From positions 186,001-250,000 of the forward strand of contig NZ_LAJB01000007.1 in NCBI RefSeq assembly GCF_000970685.1: a stretch of DNA of 64,000 nt, read 5' to 3'. Source of the DNA: Domibacillus indicus. Lineage in GTDB: Bacteria; Bacillota; Bacilli; Bacillales; Domibacillaceae. The translations under genes and the position numbers were made by a program. The notes beneath the pieces were generated by a model. That model was not told the DNA's origin and made no database searches. It saw nothing but the letters and a program-made list of their open reading frames with translations. Numbering within the stretch: position 1 is the stretch's first letter; the number at the start of each line of letters is the position of its first letter. This document shows positions 19,557 to 30,496 of this stretch, piece by piece.

Positions 19557-19904
19557 TTAGTTTCTGATTTCTTTAATGCGCGCTGCTTTACCGCGTAGGT
19601 TACGCAAGTAGTACAACTTCGCACGACGAACTTTACCACGGCGCATAACTTCGATTTTCGCGATTTTCGGTGTATGAAGCGGGAATGCACGCTCAACACC
19701 CACTCCGTAAGAAATCTTACGTACAGTGAAAGTTTCGCTTACGCCGCCGCCGCGACGCTTGATTACTACGCCTTCAAATACCTGAATACGCTCACGTGTA
19801 CCCTCAACAACTTTAACGTGTACACGAACTGTGTCTCCCGGACGGAATGATGGAAGATCAGTACGAAGCTGCTCCTGTGTTAACTCTTGAATAAGCTGGT
19901 TCAT
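19557..19904 (-). CDS. rplS: 50S ribosomal protein L19
   Basis: L19 lies at the 30S-50S interface. The product starts [20 protein letters not shown] and includes [21 protein letters not shown], ending [12 protein letters not shown]. The frame stays open 14 codons upstream, but GGAGAGG lies before the ATG at 19904, and 115 residues is the family length. It ends the trmD cluster and has a possible autoregulatory leader upstream. Confidence 0.98.
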   Translation of the reverse strand: MNQLIQELTQEQLRTDLPSFRPGDTVRVHVKVVEGTRERIQVFEGVVIKRRGGGVSETFTVRKISYGVGVERAFPLHTPKIAKIEVMRRGKVRRAKLYYLRNLRGKAARIKEIRN

Positions 19905-19990
19905 TGTGTTTTCCTCTCCTTCTAACGAATGCTCATATTCGCACAACCACGACAGCGGAACATTGTTTAATGCAATGTGTTATTTTACAC
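19905..19990 (-). ncRNA. Possible L19 leader RNA
   Basis: The segment between trmD and rplS contains AACAATGTTCCGCTGTCGTGG and a small hairpin CGAAT / ATTCG just before the ribosome site. A structured L19 leader is known upstream of rplS in Bacillus. I place this one by position and partial sequence resemblance only; a covariance-model search would decide. Confidence 0.45.
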
Positions 19991-20017
19991 ACTGACTACG
20001 AAATTCTATCATATATT

Positions 20018-20764
20018 TTATGTTAAATCAACTTGTTTTTCTGCTTCCCACGACTCAATTTGCTGTTTTTCTTTCTCTGTTAATTCGATGGAGGCTAATA
20101 AATCCGGCCGCCGCTCCCACGTTCTTTTCAATGATTCAGTACGGCGCCATTCCTCAATGTATTTATGATTTCCAGACATAAGTACGTCCGGAACTTTCAT
20201 TCCTCTGAAATCCGCAGGGCGTGTATAATGCGGATGCTCCAGCAGGCCGGATGAAAACGAATCCTGGGGCGCTGACTGCTCATTGCCAAGCACGCCCGGC
20301 AGCAGTCGGACTACACTATCTGTTACTACCATTGCTCCAAGCTCGCCGCCAGTCAGCACATAATCTCCAATTGAAATTTCTTCCGTGACCAGATGCTGGC
20401 GCACCCGTTCATCATATCCTTCATAGTGGCCGCATAAAAAGATTAAATGTTTTTCCCTGGCGAGTTCTTCCGCTTTTTGCTGTGTGAACCGCTCGCCTTG
20501 CGGACACATAAGAATAATGCGGGGGTTTTCCGCCGTTTTTGTCAGATCAGCAACCGCATCGAAAAGCGGCTGCGGCTTCAATACCATTCCGGCACCGCCG
20601 CCATACGGATAATCATCGACAACTTTATGCTTTCCTTCCGCATACTCCCGGAAGTTGACAGCCCGAAGAGATGCTTTGCCTTTATCTGACGCTTTTTTCA
20701 TAATAGAGGATGAAAAAACTCCGTCAAACATTTCTGGAAACAGCGTTAAGATATCAATTTTCAT
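20018..20764 (-). CDS. trmD: tRNA (guanine-37-N1) methyltransferase
   Basis: TrmD methylates G37 next to the anticodon and so prevents frameshifts. It is a SPOUT enzyme. The N-terminus [21 protein letters not shown], the knot region [12 protein letters not shown] and [28 protein letters not shown] are clear. At 248 residues it is typical. It overlaps the end of rimM by four bases. Confidence 0.98.
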   Translation of the reverse strand: MKIDILTLFPEMFDGVFSSSIMKKASDKGKASLRAVNFREYAEGKHKVVDDYPYGGGAGMVLKPQPLFDAVADLTKTAENPRIILMCPQGERFTQQKAEELAREKHLIFLCGHYEGYDERVRQHLVTEEISIGDYVLTGGELGAMVVTDSVVRLLPGVLGNEQSAPQDSFSSGLLEHPHYTRPADFRGMKVPDVLMSGNHKYIEEWRRTESLKRTWERRPDLLASIELTEKEKQQIESWEAEKQVDLT

Positions 20765-21282
20765 TCAAAGAGACCTTCCATCGGCTCAATGATAATTGTT
20801 TTCTTATTTATATCAACCGACTTCACAATATCATCAATGTATGGAATGTAATATTCTTTGCCGCCGCCTTTCACAACCCACACATCGTTAGCACCGGGTG
20901 TAAGAACTTCAGCAACCTTGCCGACCGGGTCGCCGGACATGGTTTGCACCTCACAGCCGATAATTTCATGGAAGTAAAATTCTCCTTCTTCCAAATCACC
21001 GAGGTAGTCTTCATGCACCTTTAACACAGCTCCTTTAAACCGCTCCACATCCTCGATCGATGGATGCCCTTCAAAGGTGAGTAAATCAAAGTTTTTGTGT
21101 GTCCGGTGCGCTGCCACAGTCACTGGTATTCCTGTTCCATCCTTATTGTCCGGCTTAAAAACAGCAAGCTCGCTTCCCTTTTTATACCGCTTTTCCGGAA
21201 AATCAGTTTGCGACAGCACTTTGACTTCTCCGCGCAGGCCATGGGTATTTACTATTTTTCCGACATTAAACCACTTGCTCAT
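20761..21282 (-). CDS. rimM: Ribosome maturation factor RimM
   Basis: RimM helps mature the 3' domain of 16S rRNA and binds ribosomal protein S19. It starts [22 protein letters not shown], with a C-terminal PRC-barrel half ([21 protein letters not shown]...[21 protein letters not shown]). The frame extends 13 codons further, but GAGGGG lies before the ATG at 21282, and 173 residues is the family size. The gene overlaps trmD by ATGA. Confidence 0.97.
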   Translation of the reverse strand: MSKWFNVGKIVNTHGLRGEVKVLSQTDFPEKRYKKGSELAVFKPDNKDGTGIPVTVAAHRTHKNFDLLTFEGHPSIEDVERFKGAVLKVHEDYLGDLEEGEFYFHEIIGCEVQTMSGDPVGKVAEVLTPGANDVWVVKGGGKEYYIPYIDDIVKSVDINKKTIIIEPMEGLFE

Positions 21283-21286
21283 TTCT

Positions 21287-21676
21287 TCACCCCTCGGTGC
21301 GAATTTCGATGATAATGCCATCTTTTACTACAATGGTTCCTCCGTTTTTTCCATCAAAACGGCTCCCCACTTTTAGTTCTGCAATGGATTGGATTTCCCG
21401 TTCTTTTAATTCAGTTCCAAGCGGAAGCTGGTCGAGCTGGCTCATTTGAAATTCTAAAACAGATATTTTTTCATGGCGCCGGTCAATTTCAATTTGAAAT
21501 CTTGCTGCCGCTTCCGCTTGCTTCGTACCGCCGCGCTCCGCTTTTTTCTTTTCAAATAAAAGCTGGGCAGTTTCCCGTTCAAGCTGGCGCTTTTGCTGTT
21601 TGTATGCATCCATCCGGGTTTGTTTTAATGCTTCTGTTACTACTTGAACAACAGATACAGTTTGTAAAACATGCAT
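21287..21676 (-). CDS. ylqD: YlqD family protein
   Basis: A 129-residue, charged protein of unknown function that is conserved between rpsP and rimM in Bacillus. It begins [19 protein letters not shown], has a long coiled-coil-like Gln/Glu/Lys-rich middle (about 20-85) and ends in a small beta-rich part ([24 protein letters not shown]). I chose the ATG at 21676 over an upstream GTG because GGAG is 8 bases from the ATG and too near the GTG. No function can be claimed. Confidence 0.9.
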   Translation of the reverse strand: MHVLQTVSVVQVVTEALKQTRMDAYKQQKRQLERETAQLLFEKKKAERGGTKQAEAAARFQIEIDRRHEKISVLEFQMSQLDQLPLGTELKEREIQSIAELKVGSRFDGKNGGTIVVKDGIIIEIRTEG

Positions 21677-21711
21677 CCCCACCGCTCCTTTACCTGGAAC
21701 AAAAATGGCAA

Positions 21712-21739
21712 TTCCCCAAAAGAATTCTCTTTTGGGGAA
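21712..21739 (-). terminator. Strong hairpin between rpsP and ylqD
   Basis: Arms TTCCCCAAAAG and CTTTTGGGGAA with a 6-base loop lie in the 81-base gap after rpsP. On the minus strand it is followed by TTGCCATTTTTG, a poor T tract, so it may be a partial terminator or an mRNA processing or stability hairpin. It stands where khpA (ylqC) would be in B. subtilis. Confidence 0.6.
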
Positions 21740-21757
21740 CTGTTATATTGCAATAGC

Positions 21758-22030
21758 TTACTTGCTGTATTTTGCATTGTGGAATTTTTCCAAAATGCCT
21801 TCTTTAGAGAAAAGATTGCGAACAGTGTCAGATGGTTTCGCACCATCTTGAAGCCATTTAAGCGCAAGCTCTTCGTTGATTTTTACTTCTGCCGGCTGAG
21901 CAACCGGATTATATGTTCCGATTGTTTCAATTGAACGGCCGTCACGCGGCGCGCGGGCGTCAGCTACTACAATACGATAGAATGGGGATTTTTTTGCACC
22001 CATACGTTTTAAACGAATTTTTACTGCCAT
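21758..22030 (-). CDS. rpsP: 30S ribosomal protein S16
   Basis: The product begins [32 protein letters not shown] and has 90 residues, exactly the Bacillus length. The open frame extends 11 codons upstream, but a ribosome site GGAGGTGC lies before the ATG at 22030. It follows ffh in the same direction. Confidence 0.98.
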   Translation of the reverse strand: MAVKIRLKRMGAKKSPFYRIVVADARAPRDGRSIETIGTYNPVAQPAEVKINEELALKWLQDGAKPSDTVRNLFSKEGILEKFHNAKYSK

Positions 22031-22132
22031 GCTAATAAGCACCTCCGAAATAGTTTCACACAAGATAGAATCATATCAAATAGTTCGAATGTTGTAAAGT
22101 GTTTTTTCTTTACAGTTTGAATCTAATTTACA

Positions 22133-23485
22133 TTACATAAAAGGAAGTTTGGGCATGCCGCCTTTTTTCTTTCCTTTTTGCTGCATAGCGGACATTTGCT
22201 TCATCATTTTTTTCATGTCTTCAAACTGTTTTAACAGCCGGTTTACTTCCTGAATGGTCGTGCCTGAACCACGTGCAATCCGCTTGCGGCGGCCCGAATT
22301 AATGATCTCAGGCTGCTGTTTTTCTGCTGCTGTCATAGAGCGAATGATTGCTTCAACACGGCCAAGCTGTTTTTCGTCAACCTGCACATTGTTTAAGCCT
22401 TTCATTTTGTTCGCACCCGGCAGCATCTTTAAAAGCTCGTCAAGCGGCCCCATTGAACGGACCTGGCCAAGCTGGTCTAAAAAATCATCAAATGTAAAAG
22501 ACATTGTCCGCATTTTTTTCTCTAGCTCTTTTGCTTTTGCTTCATCTACATTGGTTTGTGCTTTCTCGATAAGAGACAGCACATCGCCCATACCAAGAAT
22601 ACGGGACGCCATGCGTTCGGGATGAAACTGTTCAAGCGCGTCCAGCTTTTCCCCCATCCCGACGAACTTAATCGGTTTTCCGGTTACAGAGCGGATCGAA
22701 AGCGCTGCTCCGCCACGTGTATCACCGTCAAGCTTCGTAAGCACGACTCCGGTTACGCCAAGCTGCTCATTAAAGCTTTCCGCAACTGTGACAGCATCCT
22801 GCCCGGTCATTGCATCAACAACAAGAAAAATTTCTTCTGGCGAAGAAAGCTCTTTTATTTGTTTAAGCTCACCCATTAATTCTTCATCAACATGAAGACG
22901 GCCGGCTGTATCAATCAGCACATAATCCAAATGCTCGTCCTTCGCTTTTTGAATTGCCTGCCTGGCAATTTCAACCGGGCTTTCCTGGTCGCCAAGTGAA
23001 AAAACAGGCATATCAAGCTGCTTTCCAAGCGTTTGAAGCTGTTTAATCGCCGCGGGGCGGTACACATCAGCCGCCACTAAAAGCGGCTTCCTGTTATATT
23101 TTTTACGCAGCAGATTCGCAAGCTTGCCGGTTGTTGTTGTTTTTCCGGCCCCCTGCAGGCCAACCATCATAATAACAGTTGGCGGCCGCTTTGCAGTGCC
23201 GATTCGGCTTTCTTCGCCGCCCATTAACTCCGTTAATTCCTCTTTAACGACTTTGATCACCTGCTGGCCGGGTGTTAAGCTTTTCATCACTTCCTGGCCT
23301 ACAGAACGCTCACTTACTTTTTTAACAAATTGCTTAACGACTTTAAAGTTAACGTCTGCTTCCAGCAAAGCAAGACGCACTTCCCGCATCATTTCTTTCA
23401 CATCAGCTTCGGATACTTTTCCTTTGCCGCGAATTTTCTGCATTGTACCCTGCAGTCGTTCGGCCAATCCTTCGAATGCCATCAT
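22133..23485 (-). CDS. ffh: Signal recognition particle protein Ffh
   Basis: Ffh binds signal sequences of nascent proteins and the 4.5S/6S scRNA, and docks with FtsY. The NG domain has GLQGAGKTTTTGKLANLLR, DTAGRLHVDEELM and TKLDGDTRGGAALS. The C-terminal M domain ends in a methionine-rich stretch (EDMKKMMKQMSAMQQKGKKK). At 450 residues it is typical. Two adjacent ATG codons are possible starts; the second gives the B. subtilis-like MAFEGLAERLQ. It lies directly after ylxM. Confidence 0.98.
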   Translation of the reverse strand: MMAFEGLAERLQGTMQKIRGKGKVSEADVKEMMREVRLALLEADVNFKVVKQFVKKVSERSVGQEVMKSLTPGQQVIKVVKEELTELMGGEESRIGTAKRPPTVIMMVGLQGAGKTTTTGKLANLLRKKYNRKPLLVAADVYRPAAIKQLQTLGKQLDMPVFSLGDQESPVEIARQAIQKAKDEHLDYVLIDTAGRLHVDEELMGELKQIKELSSPEEIFLVVDAMTGQDAVTVAESFNEQLGVTGVVLTKLDGDTRGGAALSIRSVTGKPIKFVGMGEKLDALEQFHPERMASRILGMGDVLSLIEKAQTNVDEAKAKELEKKMRTMSFTFDDFLDQLGQVRSMGPLDELLKMLPGANKMKGLNNVQVDEKQLGRVEAIIRSMTAAEKQQPEIINSGRRKRIARGSGTTIQEVNRLLKQFEDMKKMMKQMSAMQQKGKKKGGMPKLPFM

Positions 23486-23494
23486 GCAGCCCCC

Positions 23495-23809
23495 CTATTC
23501 AAGCTCCTCAATTGCCTTGATTATTGTCAGCATGTTTTCATCAGCTCTTTTTTTCAGCTGATTGATTAACACCTGGCGTTCTTGGAATTTTTTTAGCAGC
23601 ATTAACTTTGCTTCATATTCTTCAAGCATTGCTTCTGTGCGTTTTATATTATCATAGACCGCCTGGCGGCTCACCTCATATTCATCGGCAATCTCACCGA
23701 GCGAATAGTCATCCAGATAGTACAGGGACATGTAGCTGCGCTGCTTGTCGGTTAGAAGCATCTGATAGAAGTCATACAGATAGTTCATCCGCATTGTTTT
23801 TTCAAGCAC
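23495..23809 (-). CDS. ylxM: YlxM/p13-like DNA-binding protein
   Basis: A 104-residue helix-turn-helix protein of the sigma-70 region-4-like UPF0122 family that accompanies ffh in Firmicutes and is linked to SRP function. The core [50 protein letters not shown] contains the HTH (about 37-56). A coiled-coil tail follows. The start is GTG, 7 bases after GGAGG. A strong promoter lies upstream, with an inverted repeat on its -10 box, so self-regulation is conceivable but unproven. Confidence 0.95.
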   Translation of the reverse strand: MLEKTMRMNYLYDFYQMLLTDKQRSYMSLYYLDDYSLGEIADEYEVSRQAVYDNIKRTEAMLEEYEAKLMLLKKFQERQVLINQLKKRADENMLTIIKAIEELE

Positions 23810-23839
23810 GGCCGCCCCTCCTTTGTTAAGTGAAAAACC

Positions 23840-23858
23840 TTTACACTAAAACAGTGTA
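23840..23858 (-). promoter_or_regulatory. Inverted repeat on the ylxM -10 box
   Basis: TTACACT-5-AGTGTAA is a perfect 7+7 palindrome covering the -10 element of the ylxM promoter and the probable start point. It would suit a dimeric regulator. It could also form a small RNA hairpin. Confidence 0.5.
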
Positions 23859-23880
23859 ACTCCTTGTGTTCTTTCTGTCA
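23852..23880 (-). promoter_or_regulatory. Promoter of ylxM-ffh-rpsP
   Basis: A perfect TTGACA, 17 bases, then TACACT on the minus strand, 43 bases upstream of ylxM and just after ftsY. This is among the best sigma-A matches in the window. Confidence 0.8.
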
Positions 23881-23899
23881 AGAACAGGATCGTACCGCT

Positions 23900-24916
23900 T
23901 TATTCGGCTGTTTCTTCCTCAGGCTCTGCTTCTCTTTGTTCAAATGCCTGTGCAAATAAACCGTAGGCATACTTTTCTGCATCAAATGGCTGCAGATCAT
24001 CCATTTTCTCCCCGAGGCCGACAAATTTCACAGGCACCCCGAGCTCTTTTCGAATGGCAAGAACAATACCGCCTTTCGCTGTTCCGTCCAGTTTTGTCAG
24101 AATGATTCCGGATACATCTGTTGCTTCTTTGAATGTTTTTGCCTGCACAAGTGCATTCTGGCCGGTTGTGGCATCTACAACAAGCAGCACTTCATGCGGA
24201 GCATCCGGGATCTCCCGCTCAATTACACGTTTTACTTTTTGAAGCTCGTTCATTAAGTTGACTTTGTTTTGCAGGCGGCCTGCTGTGTCACATAGCAGAA
24301 TATCCGCCCCGCGGGATTTTGCCGCACGTACCGCATCGTACATGACAGCGGCCGGGTCTGATCCTTCCGCCTGCTTGATTACATCTACTCCGGTTCTTTC
24401 TCCCCATACCTCAAGCTGCTCAATTGCACCGGCACGGAAGGTATCGCCGGCTGCCAGCATCACTTTTTTTCCTTCACTTTTAAATTGATGGGCAAGCTTG
24501 CCGATTGTAGTCGTTTTTCCGACTCCATTAACACCAACAAACAGAATAACAGACAGGCCGTCCTGAATATTTAACTCCGACGAAGTTTCGCCTTCCCCTG
24601 CATAAATTTCAACAAATTTTTCCGTGATAATTTCCCGGAGTGCTTCCGGCTCATTTGTATTCCGGCGCTTCACTTCCATTTTCAGCTCGTCAATCAGTTC
24701 CATAACGGTATCAAAGCCGACATCTGCACCGATTAAAATTTCCTCAAGCTCTTCAAAAAAGTCCTCATCTATTTTTCTGTAGCGGGCAAACAGGTTGTTC
24801 ATTTTTTCAGAAAAACCGGATCGTGATTTTTTTAATCCTTCCGTGTATTTTTCAGCAGTTTGCTCCTGTTCCTGAGAACCGGAAAACTTATCTTTTAATT
24901 TCTTAAAAAAGCTCAT
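23900..24916 (-). CDS. ftsY: SRP receptor FtsY
   Basis: FtsY is the membrane-associated GTPase that receives the SRP-ribosome complex. The 338-residue protein has a short charged N-terminus (about 1-30), the N domain, and the G domain with [30 protein letters not shown] and [14 protein letters not shown]. The final helix with [19 protein letters not shown] is conserved. It follows smc by about 20 bases and is probably transcribed with it. Confidence 0.98.
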   Translation of the reverse strand: MSFFKKLKDKFSGSQEQEQTAEKYTEGLKKSRSGFSEKMNNLFARYRKIDEDFFEELEEILIGADVGFDTVMELIDELKMEVKRRNTNEPEALREIITEKFVEIYAGEGETSSELNIQDGLSVILFVGVNGVGKTTTIGKLAHQFKSEGKKVMLAAGDTFRAGAIEQLEVWGERTGVDVIKQAEGSDPAAVMYDAVRAAKSRGADILLCDTAGRLQNKVNLMNELQKVKRVIEREIPDAPHEVLLVVDATTGQNALVQAKTFKEATDVSGIILTKLDGTAKGGIVLAIRKELGVPVKFVGLGEKMDDLQPFDAEKYAYGLFAQAFEQREAEPEEETAE

Positions 24917-24936
24917 CGATTTCTTCCTTTCTTTCG

Positions 24937-27900
24937 TTATGTGACTGCCGCTTCCTCCAGCCTTACTGATACAAGACTTGTGACTCCCGATTCCTGCATA
25001 GCAACGCCGTACAGGGCATCAGCTTCTTCCATTGTCTGTTTGCGGTGTGTAATGACAATAAACTGTGTTTGTTCACTGAATTGTTTTAAATAGCGGCTGA
25101 AACGGTGGACATTCGCTTCGTCAAGCGCCGCTTCCACTTCATCTAAGATACAAAACGGCACTGGCCGTACACGTAAAATGGCAAACAATAGGGCAATGGC
25201 TGTCAGCGCACGCTCGCCGCCTGAAAGCAGGCTTAAATGCTGCAGTTTTTTCCCGGGAGGCATCGCTGAAATATCGACACCTGCATTTAAAATGTCTTTC
25301 GGGTCTGTTAGTTTTAATTCTGCCCGGCCTCCGCCAAACAGCTGTGTAAATGCCGGCTGAAACTCAGCTTTAATTGCCTCAAATGTCTCTGAAAACCGGC
25401 GGGTCATTTCACTGTCCATTTCGTTCATAACATCTCGAAGCGTGTTTTTCGCTTCTTCCAGATCTTCTTTTTGGCCCCGCAGAAACGCGACCCGTTCAAA
25501 TGTCGTTTCGTATTCCTCGATTGCCCCGAGGTTTACATCGCCGAGCTCTTCGATGGCTCTTTTAATCAAGCGTACCTGCCGTCTTGATTCTTCAACCGGA
25601 TGAAGCAATGGATAGGAACGCTTGGCTTCTTCAAATGAAAGGCCATATTGTTCATTTAACTTTTGCAGCCATGTGTCAATTTCTACATCTAACCGGGCAA
25701 TGGCTACATCATGCCCGCGCACTGATTCTGTTAAACCTTTAAGCAGGCGGCGCGACTCCTGCAGTGAGGCCGTTTCTTCCTCAAGGCTTTTTGCTTTGTT
25801 GTTTCTCTTTTCTTTATACGAGGCAATTTGTTTTATAAGGCGGTCTTTTTCAGCAGCCTGGTCTTCTGATTGCTGTGCAAGTGTTACGCCGGTTGTGCCG
25901 CTGTCAGACTGTTCACTCCTCAAGAATAAAAGCTCTTCTTTCAGCTGCTTCAATTGTGCTTGAATTGTCAACCACTCTGTACTCAGCCGTTGTTCCTGCT
26001 GGTCACTGTACATAAGCTGTTCTTCAAGTACGGCTATTTTAGGGCGCAGGGCATGCACCTGCTCTGTCAGCTGGGTCCGCTCCGACACAGCTGTTTTTTG
26101 CTGTTTTTCAATTGAAGCAATTTGCGTATCCAGCAGTTGAATCGCCTGCTGCTTTTCGGCTAAAAGGCGGGCCGCTTCCTCTTTGCGCTGCTCGAGACGG
26201 GCTTTCTCTTCCTGAAATTCTCTTTTCTCTGCGTCATATACTGCAAGCCGGTCATTAATAGACTGTTCATTAAACGACCATTCCAGCTGCTGATTTTTTG
26301 CTTCCTGAAGCCCCTGGCGGTACATCTCGCCCTTTTCCTCTAGCTGGCTGACAAGACGGTCACATTCTGCAGCTCGGACCTGGAGGACTTTCACTTCCTT
26401 TTCCGCCTGGACTGTTTTTTGTTCCATCTGTTCAACTTGCTCTTTTAAGGATTCCAGCTCATTTTTACGGCCAAGCAGTGATGCGCCCGTTTTTTGAGCT
26501 GAGCCCCCGGTCATCGAGCCGCCGGCATTTACAACATCACCTTCAATTGTAACGACACGATAGCGGTGATTCATTTTGCGGGCAATGTGGTTTGCTTCTT
26601 CAAGTGACGCCGCAATAATCACATTTCCAAGTAAATGCCGGGCTGCCCGTGCATACCGCCCATCATAGTCCGTTAGTTCTGCGGCCGTACCGAGAAAACC
26701 TTTTTCATGGCGGACAAGCGCTAATGTATGCTCGGGGATGGACTTTTCTTTTATTGCCGATAAAGGCAAAAATGTCGCCCGTCCCGCTTTATGCTGTCTT
26801 AAAAACGCAATCGCTTTTCTGGCAGCCGCCTCATCGGTGACGACAATGTGCTGCAAGGCTCCGCCGAGGGCTGTTTCAATCGCCAGCTCATATTGCTTTG
26901 GAACCTGGATCAATTGAGCGGCCGCACCGATCACGCCGGGCAGGCTGCCATTTTTCTCTTTTAAAACTTCTTTTACACCAGAATAGAAGCCTGAATAGTC
27001 TTCTTCCATTGATGCTAAGAGATCGCGGCGGGATGCTGCTTCCTGCAGAATTTGGTATGCCTTGTATAAACCGTTTCGTTTTTTTTCAAGAGTTTCTTTT
27101 ACTCTGTCCCGTTCCCGCCTTGCTTCATGGTAAGCGCCGGTGTGTTCGTTCAGCTTTTGCTCTGCTGCCAGGCGGGCTTTTTCGATTTGTTCCTGCTCCT
27201 GCTGAAGAGCGGCCCGTTCTGATAAATACTGATCATTATGCCCGCCAAGGCGCTCAAACCGGGCAGACAGCCTTTCAAGCTGCCGGTCAATTTCAACCAA
27301 CTCATTCTTAGCTGCTGCTTCTTTGCTTAAATGGTCAATATAATCTGATTTCAGGGAATCAAGCGTTTCAGCACTTTTTTCCGACAGCGCATGCAGCAGG
27401 GCCTCTTTTTCTTCTGCTTTTCTTTTTAACAGTTGAAGCTCCTGCTTTTTCTCCCCGGAAAGCTTTTCGGCTTCTGCCAGTGCCTGCTTTAATTGAGCTT
27501 CTTTTTCTTCTGCCGCCTTTATTGATTGAGCAAGCCTTTCCTCGTTATAGGAAGCATTTTTTTGGCGTTCGTCCATTAAGCGCCGTCTGCCCTCAATTTT
27601 CTCCAGCGATTCGATAACAGCCATCAGTCCCTGCTGCGCGGATTCTTCTTCAATGGCGAGATGCTTCACTTCCTGTTCCAGCGCCTGAATACGCAGCTCT
27701 GTATTCTCTGCCTCTTTACTAAAATAGGAGATTTGCTGTTCCTGATGCTGGCGGTCTTTTTTCCGCTCTTCCCATTCTGCATGCGACTCGGCAATATCAT
27801 ATGCCCAAACTGATACTTCCACTTCTTTTAACTCGGCTTTTTTCTCGAGAAAATCTTTTGCGGCAGCCGCCTGAATTTCCAGCGGTTCGATCCGCTGTTC

Positions 27901-28494
27901 CAGTTCATATAAAATATCCTGGACACGGCTGACGTTTTCTTCTGTTTCGGCGAGCTTTAATTCCGCCTGCTTCTTACGGGTTTTATATTTGAGTACTCCG
28001 GCAGCTTCTTCAAAAATAGACCGTCGTTCTTCGGGACGGCTGTTTAAAATTTCATCAACGCGCCCTTGCCCGATAATCGAAAAAGCTCCCCGGCCAAGAC
28101 CGGAATCCATAAACAATTCAATAATATCTTTTAAGCGGCAGCTTTGTTTATTAATGAAAAACCCGCTGTCGCCGTTTCGATTCACGCGGCGTGTGATACT
28201 TATTTCACTGTAATCAAGCGGAAGCGCCCCGTCCCGGTTATCGAGCGTAATGGTCACGTCCGCTTCATTCAGCCGCCTTCTCGAATCACTTCCCGAAAAA
28301 ATCACATCTTCCATTTTGCCGCCGCGCAGGTTTTTAGCCGACTGTTCGCCTAACACCCAGCGAATTGCTTCGGTAATATTGCTTTTCCCTGACCCATTCG
28401 GCCCGACAACTGCTGTTACACCCGGCATAAAGTCGATGGTTACTTTTCCCGCGAATGATTTAAATCCCGCTATATCAAGCTTTTTCAGGATCAT
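24937..28494 (-). CDS. smc: Chromosome segregation ATPase Smc
   Basis: Smc is the condensin core that organises and segregates the chromosome with ScpA and ScpB. The 1185-residue protein has an N-terminal Walker A ([20 protein letters not shown], about 32-51), long coiled coils (about 170-500 and 670-1000), a hinge (about 515-650 with [14 protein letters not shown] and GGSMTGGS), the signature [20 protein letters not shown] and Walker [17 protein letters not shown]. It lies between rnc and ftsY as in B. subtilis. Confidence 0.99.
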   Translation of the reverse strand: MILKKLDIAGFKSFAGKVTIDFMPGVTAVVGPNGSGKSNITEAIRWVLGEQSAKNLRGGKMEDVIFSGSDSRRRLNEADVTITLDNRDGALPLDYSEISITRRVNRNGDSGFFINKQSCRLKDIIELFMDSGLGRGAFSIIGQGRVDEILNSRPEERRSIFEEAAGVLKYKTRKKQAELKLAETEENVSRVQDILYELEQRIEPLEIQAAAAKDFLEKKAELKEVEVSVWAYDIAESHAEWEERKKDRQHQEQQISYFSKEAENTELRIQALEQEVKHLAIEEESAQQGLMAVIESLEKIEGRRRLMDERQKNASYNEERLAQSIKAAEEKEAQLKQALAEAEKLSGEKKQELQLLKRKAEEKEALLHALSEKSAETLDSLKSDYIDHLSKEAAAKNELVEIDRQLERLSARFERLGGHNDQYLSERAALQQEQEQIEKARLAAEQKLNEHTGAYHEARRERDRVKETLEKKRNGLYKAYQILQEAASRRDLLASMEEDYSGFYSGVKEVLKEKNGSLPGVIGAAAQLIQVPKQYELAIETALGGALQHIVVTDEAAARKAIAFLRQHKAGRATFLPLSAIKEKSIPEHTLALVRHEKGFLGTAAELTDYDGRYARAARHLLGNVIIAASLEEANHIARKMNHRYRVVTIEGDVVNAGGSMTGGSAQKTGASLLGRKNELESLKEQVEQMEQKTVQAEKEVKVLQVRAAECDRLVSQLEEKGEMYRQGLQEAKNQQLEWSFNEQSINDRLAVYDAEKREFQEEKARLEQRKEEAARLLAEKQQAIQLLDTQIASIEKQQKTAVSERTQLTEQVHALRPKIAVLEEQLMYSDQQEQRLSTEWLTIQAQLKQLKEELLFLRSEQSDSGTTGVTLAQQSEDQAAEKDRLIKQIASYKEKRNNKAKSLEEETASLQESRRLLKGLTESVRGHDVAIARLDVEIDTWLQKLNEQYGLSFEEAKRSYPLLHPVEESRRQVRLIKRAIEELGDVNLGAIEEYETTFERVAFLRGQKEDLEEAKNTLRDVMNEMDSEMTRRFSETFEAIKAEFQPAFTQLFGGGRAELKLTDPKDILNAGVDISAMPPGKKLQHLSLLSGGERALTAIALLFAILRVRPVPFCILDEVEAALDEANVHRFSRYLKQFSEQTQFIVITHRKQTMEEADALYGVAMQESGVTSLVSVRLEEAAVT

Positions 28495-28511
28495 ATTTAT
28501 CCACCTGTCTT

Positions 28512-29246
28512 CTACTTCGATTGTTTTAAGTGCTCAAGCGCCATGCGCGCCGCAAACTGCTCTGCTTCTTTTTTCGAACGGCCGCTTCCGGTACCCAGTA
28601 CAGTGCCATTCAATGAAACTTCCGTAATAAACTCTTTACTATGCGCCGGGCCTTTTTCTTCTAGTATTTGATACGATGGCGCCCCTTTTAATTCACGCTG
28701 GACATATTCCTGCAGCTGGCTTTTAAAATCCATTACATGAGAGAACGCCCCGGCACTGATTTTCGGAAAAACATATTTTTCAAGAAAAGGAATAACTTCT
28801 TCCATTCCCTGATCCAGGTAAAGTGCGCCAATATACGCTTCAAAAACATCGGCTAAAAGAGCCGGCCGCATTCTTCCCCCGGTCATTTCTTCGCCTTTTC
28901 CTAATAAAATAAGCCGGCCAAATTCGAGTTCGTTTGCAAACGTAACCAGTGATGGCTCACAAACAACGGCTGCCCGAAGTTTCGTCAGCTCTCCCTCTGA
29001 CATAATAGGATACGTTTTATATAAAAACTGCGAAACAGTCAGCTCCAATACAGCATCTCCTAAAAATTCCAAACGTTCATTATCTTCATAAGGCTTTCTC
29101 CTATGCTCGTTTACATAGGAAGAATGGGTAAACGCCTGCTTTAGCAAAGATTCATTCCGGAAAACAATTCCTATTTTTTCCTGAAAGGCTTTGAATTCTG
29201 CATTTTTCCGCTCAGAATAGCGCTGCTCCCGATTTGTTTTTTTCAT
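28512..29246 (-). CDS. rnc: Ribonuclease III
   Basis: RNase III cuts double-stranded RNA in rRNA and scRNA processing. The catalytic signature [13 protein letters not shown] lies at about 58-70, and the second acidic site in [18 protein letters not shown]. The C-terminal dsRNA-binding domain (about 170-240) has [11 protein letters not shown] and [18 protein letters not shown]. At 244 residues it is typical. It starts after the 213-base gap behind acpP, which holds only the acpP terminator and no visible gene. Confidence 0.98.
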   Translation of the reverse strand: MKKTNREQRYSERKNAEFKAFQEKIGIVFRNESLLKQAFTHSSYVNEHRRKPYEDNERLEFLGDAVLELTVSQFLYKTYPIMSEGELTKLRAAVVCEPSLVTFANELEFGRLILLGKGEEMTGGRMRPALLADVFEAYIGALYLDQGMEEVIPFLEKYVFPKISAGAFSHVMDFKSQLQEYVQRELKGAPSYQILEEKGPAHSKEFITEVSLNGTVLGTGSGRSKKEAEQFAARMALEHLKQSK

Positions 29247-29410
29247 TATTGTTCCTCCGCAATGTTAAAATCCACACAAAAATAGTTTATCCGAAAAAAA
29301 TGCATAGCGCAAAGAGAATTAAGCACCAGGCATTGGTTTATCCGCAGCACGTACAAAAAGAGCCTGGCAGGACATGATTTTTGCCCGGGGAGAGCCCGCA
29401 GCCGGAATAA

Positions 29411-29446
29411 AAAATAAAAAAAGCAGATCCGAAAAATCGGATCTGC
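29411..29446 (-). terminator. Terminator of acpP
   Basis: GCAGATCCGA and TCGGATCTGC arms with a short loop of T are followed by seven or more T on the minus strand. It ends the fapR-plsX-fabD-fabG-acpP operon, 14 bases after the acpP stop. Confidence 0.92.
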
Positions 29447-29459
29447 CATTAATAGACGA

Positions 29460-29693
29460 TTAGCTTTTGCTGTTTATGTACGTTACAGCGTCTCCTACCG
29501 TCGTAATATTTTCCGCATCATCATCGGAAATTTCCATATCGAATTCATCTTCGAGCTCCATTACAAGCTCAACAACGTCTAAAGAATCGGCTCCAAGATC
29601 TTCCTTGAATTTTGCATCAAGATTGATTTGAGATTCTTCAACACCAAGACGATCAACGATAATTTTCGTTACACGTTCTAATACATCTGCCAC
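29460..29693 (-). CDS. acpP: Acyl carrier protein
   Basis: ACP carries growing acyl chains in fatty acid synthesis. The 77-residue acidic protein has the phosphopantetheine site [15 protein letters not shown], with Ser37 modified. It ends the fab operon downstream of fabG and precedes rnc, as in B. subtilis (acpA). Confidence 0.98.
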   Translation of the reverse strand: MADVLERVTKIIVDRLGVEESQINLDAKFKEDLGADSLDVVELVMELEDEFDMEISDDDAENITTVGDAVTYINSKS

Positions 29694-29752
29694 TGTGGTT
29701 CACCTCCCCTCAAGTATTATAGACGATTCAAAGCGGCAAAACACGCTTTTTC

Positions 29753-30496
29753 TTACATTGCCATGCCGCCGTCCACGCCGAGCACCTGGCCGGTAATATA
29801 TTTAGCCCCGTCACTTGCTAAAAATGCAGCTGCGGCGGCGATATCGGCCGTGTCACCGAGTGTGCCCAGCGGAATTTGACTAATCAGCTGATCTTTCGCT
29901 TCTGCCGGCAATTCATCGGTCATGTCAGTAGTAATAAAGCCAGGGGCAATTGCATTAACCGTAATTCCTCTTGCAGCAAGCTCACGCGCAGATGCTTTTG
30001 TTAACCCAATAACACCTGCTTTCGCTGCCGTATAGTTCGCCTGTCCAGCGTTTCCAATTCGGCCGACCACAGAAGAAATATTAATAATCCGGCCGCTCCG
30101 CTGTTTCATCATTTGCCGGGTGACCGCTTTTGTACAGAGGAAAACTCCTTTTAAATTTGTATTAATGACATCATCCCATTCTTGCTCCTTCATGCGCATC
30201 ATTAAGTTATCTCTTGTAATGCCTGCATTGTTTACTAAAATATCGAGACGGCCAAATTGGTCAACCGTTTCTTTTACCATCGCTGTAACAGCCTCGCTGT
30301 CGGCAATGTCACACTGTACGATGAATGAGCGCCGTCCCATCGCCTGAATTTCTTCAGCTGTTTCTTTTGCTTTTTGCTCACTGCCTGCATAGTTAACTGC
30401 TACATCGGCTCCAAGGCGTGCAAGCTCCAGTGCAATGGCTTTTCCAATCCCCCGTGATGCTCCTGTGACAAGCGCTGTTTTTCCCTCTAAGTTCAT
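29753..30496 (-). CDS. fabG: 3-oxoacyl-[ACP] reductase FabG
   Basis: FabG reduces 3-ketoacyl-ACP with NADPH in the elongation cycle. It is a short-chain dehydrogenase with TGASRGIG at 11-18, NNAG at 89-92, the catalytic Ser pair at 141-142, Tyr155 and Lys159 (YTAAK), and ends [12 protein letters not shown]. At 247 residues it is typical. It overlaps the fabD stop by four bases. Confidence 0.98.
   Translation of the reverse strand: MNLEGKTALVTGASRGIGKAIALELARLGADVAVNYAGSEQKAKETAEEIQAMGRRSFIVQCDIADSEAVTAMVKETVDQFGRLDILVNNAGITRDNLMMRMKEQEWDDVINTNLKGVFLCTKAVTRQMMKQRSGRIINISSVVGRIGNAGQANYTAAKAGVIGLTKASARELAARGITVNAIAPGFITTDMTDELPAEAKDQLISQIPLGTLGDTADIAAAAAFLASDGAKYITGQVLGVDGGMAM

Noticed and set aside
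26898-27311. 137-codon plus-strand open frame inside smc
   Set aside because: Shadow of the smc coiled-coil and hinge coding region; no start signals.
29246-29449. 67-codon open frame between rnc and acpP
   Set aside because: It covers the acpP terminator and the rnc upstream region; the translation resembles no family and has no clear ribosome site.
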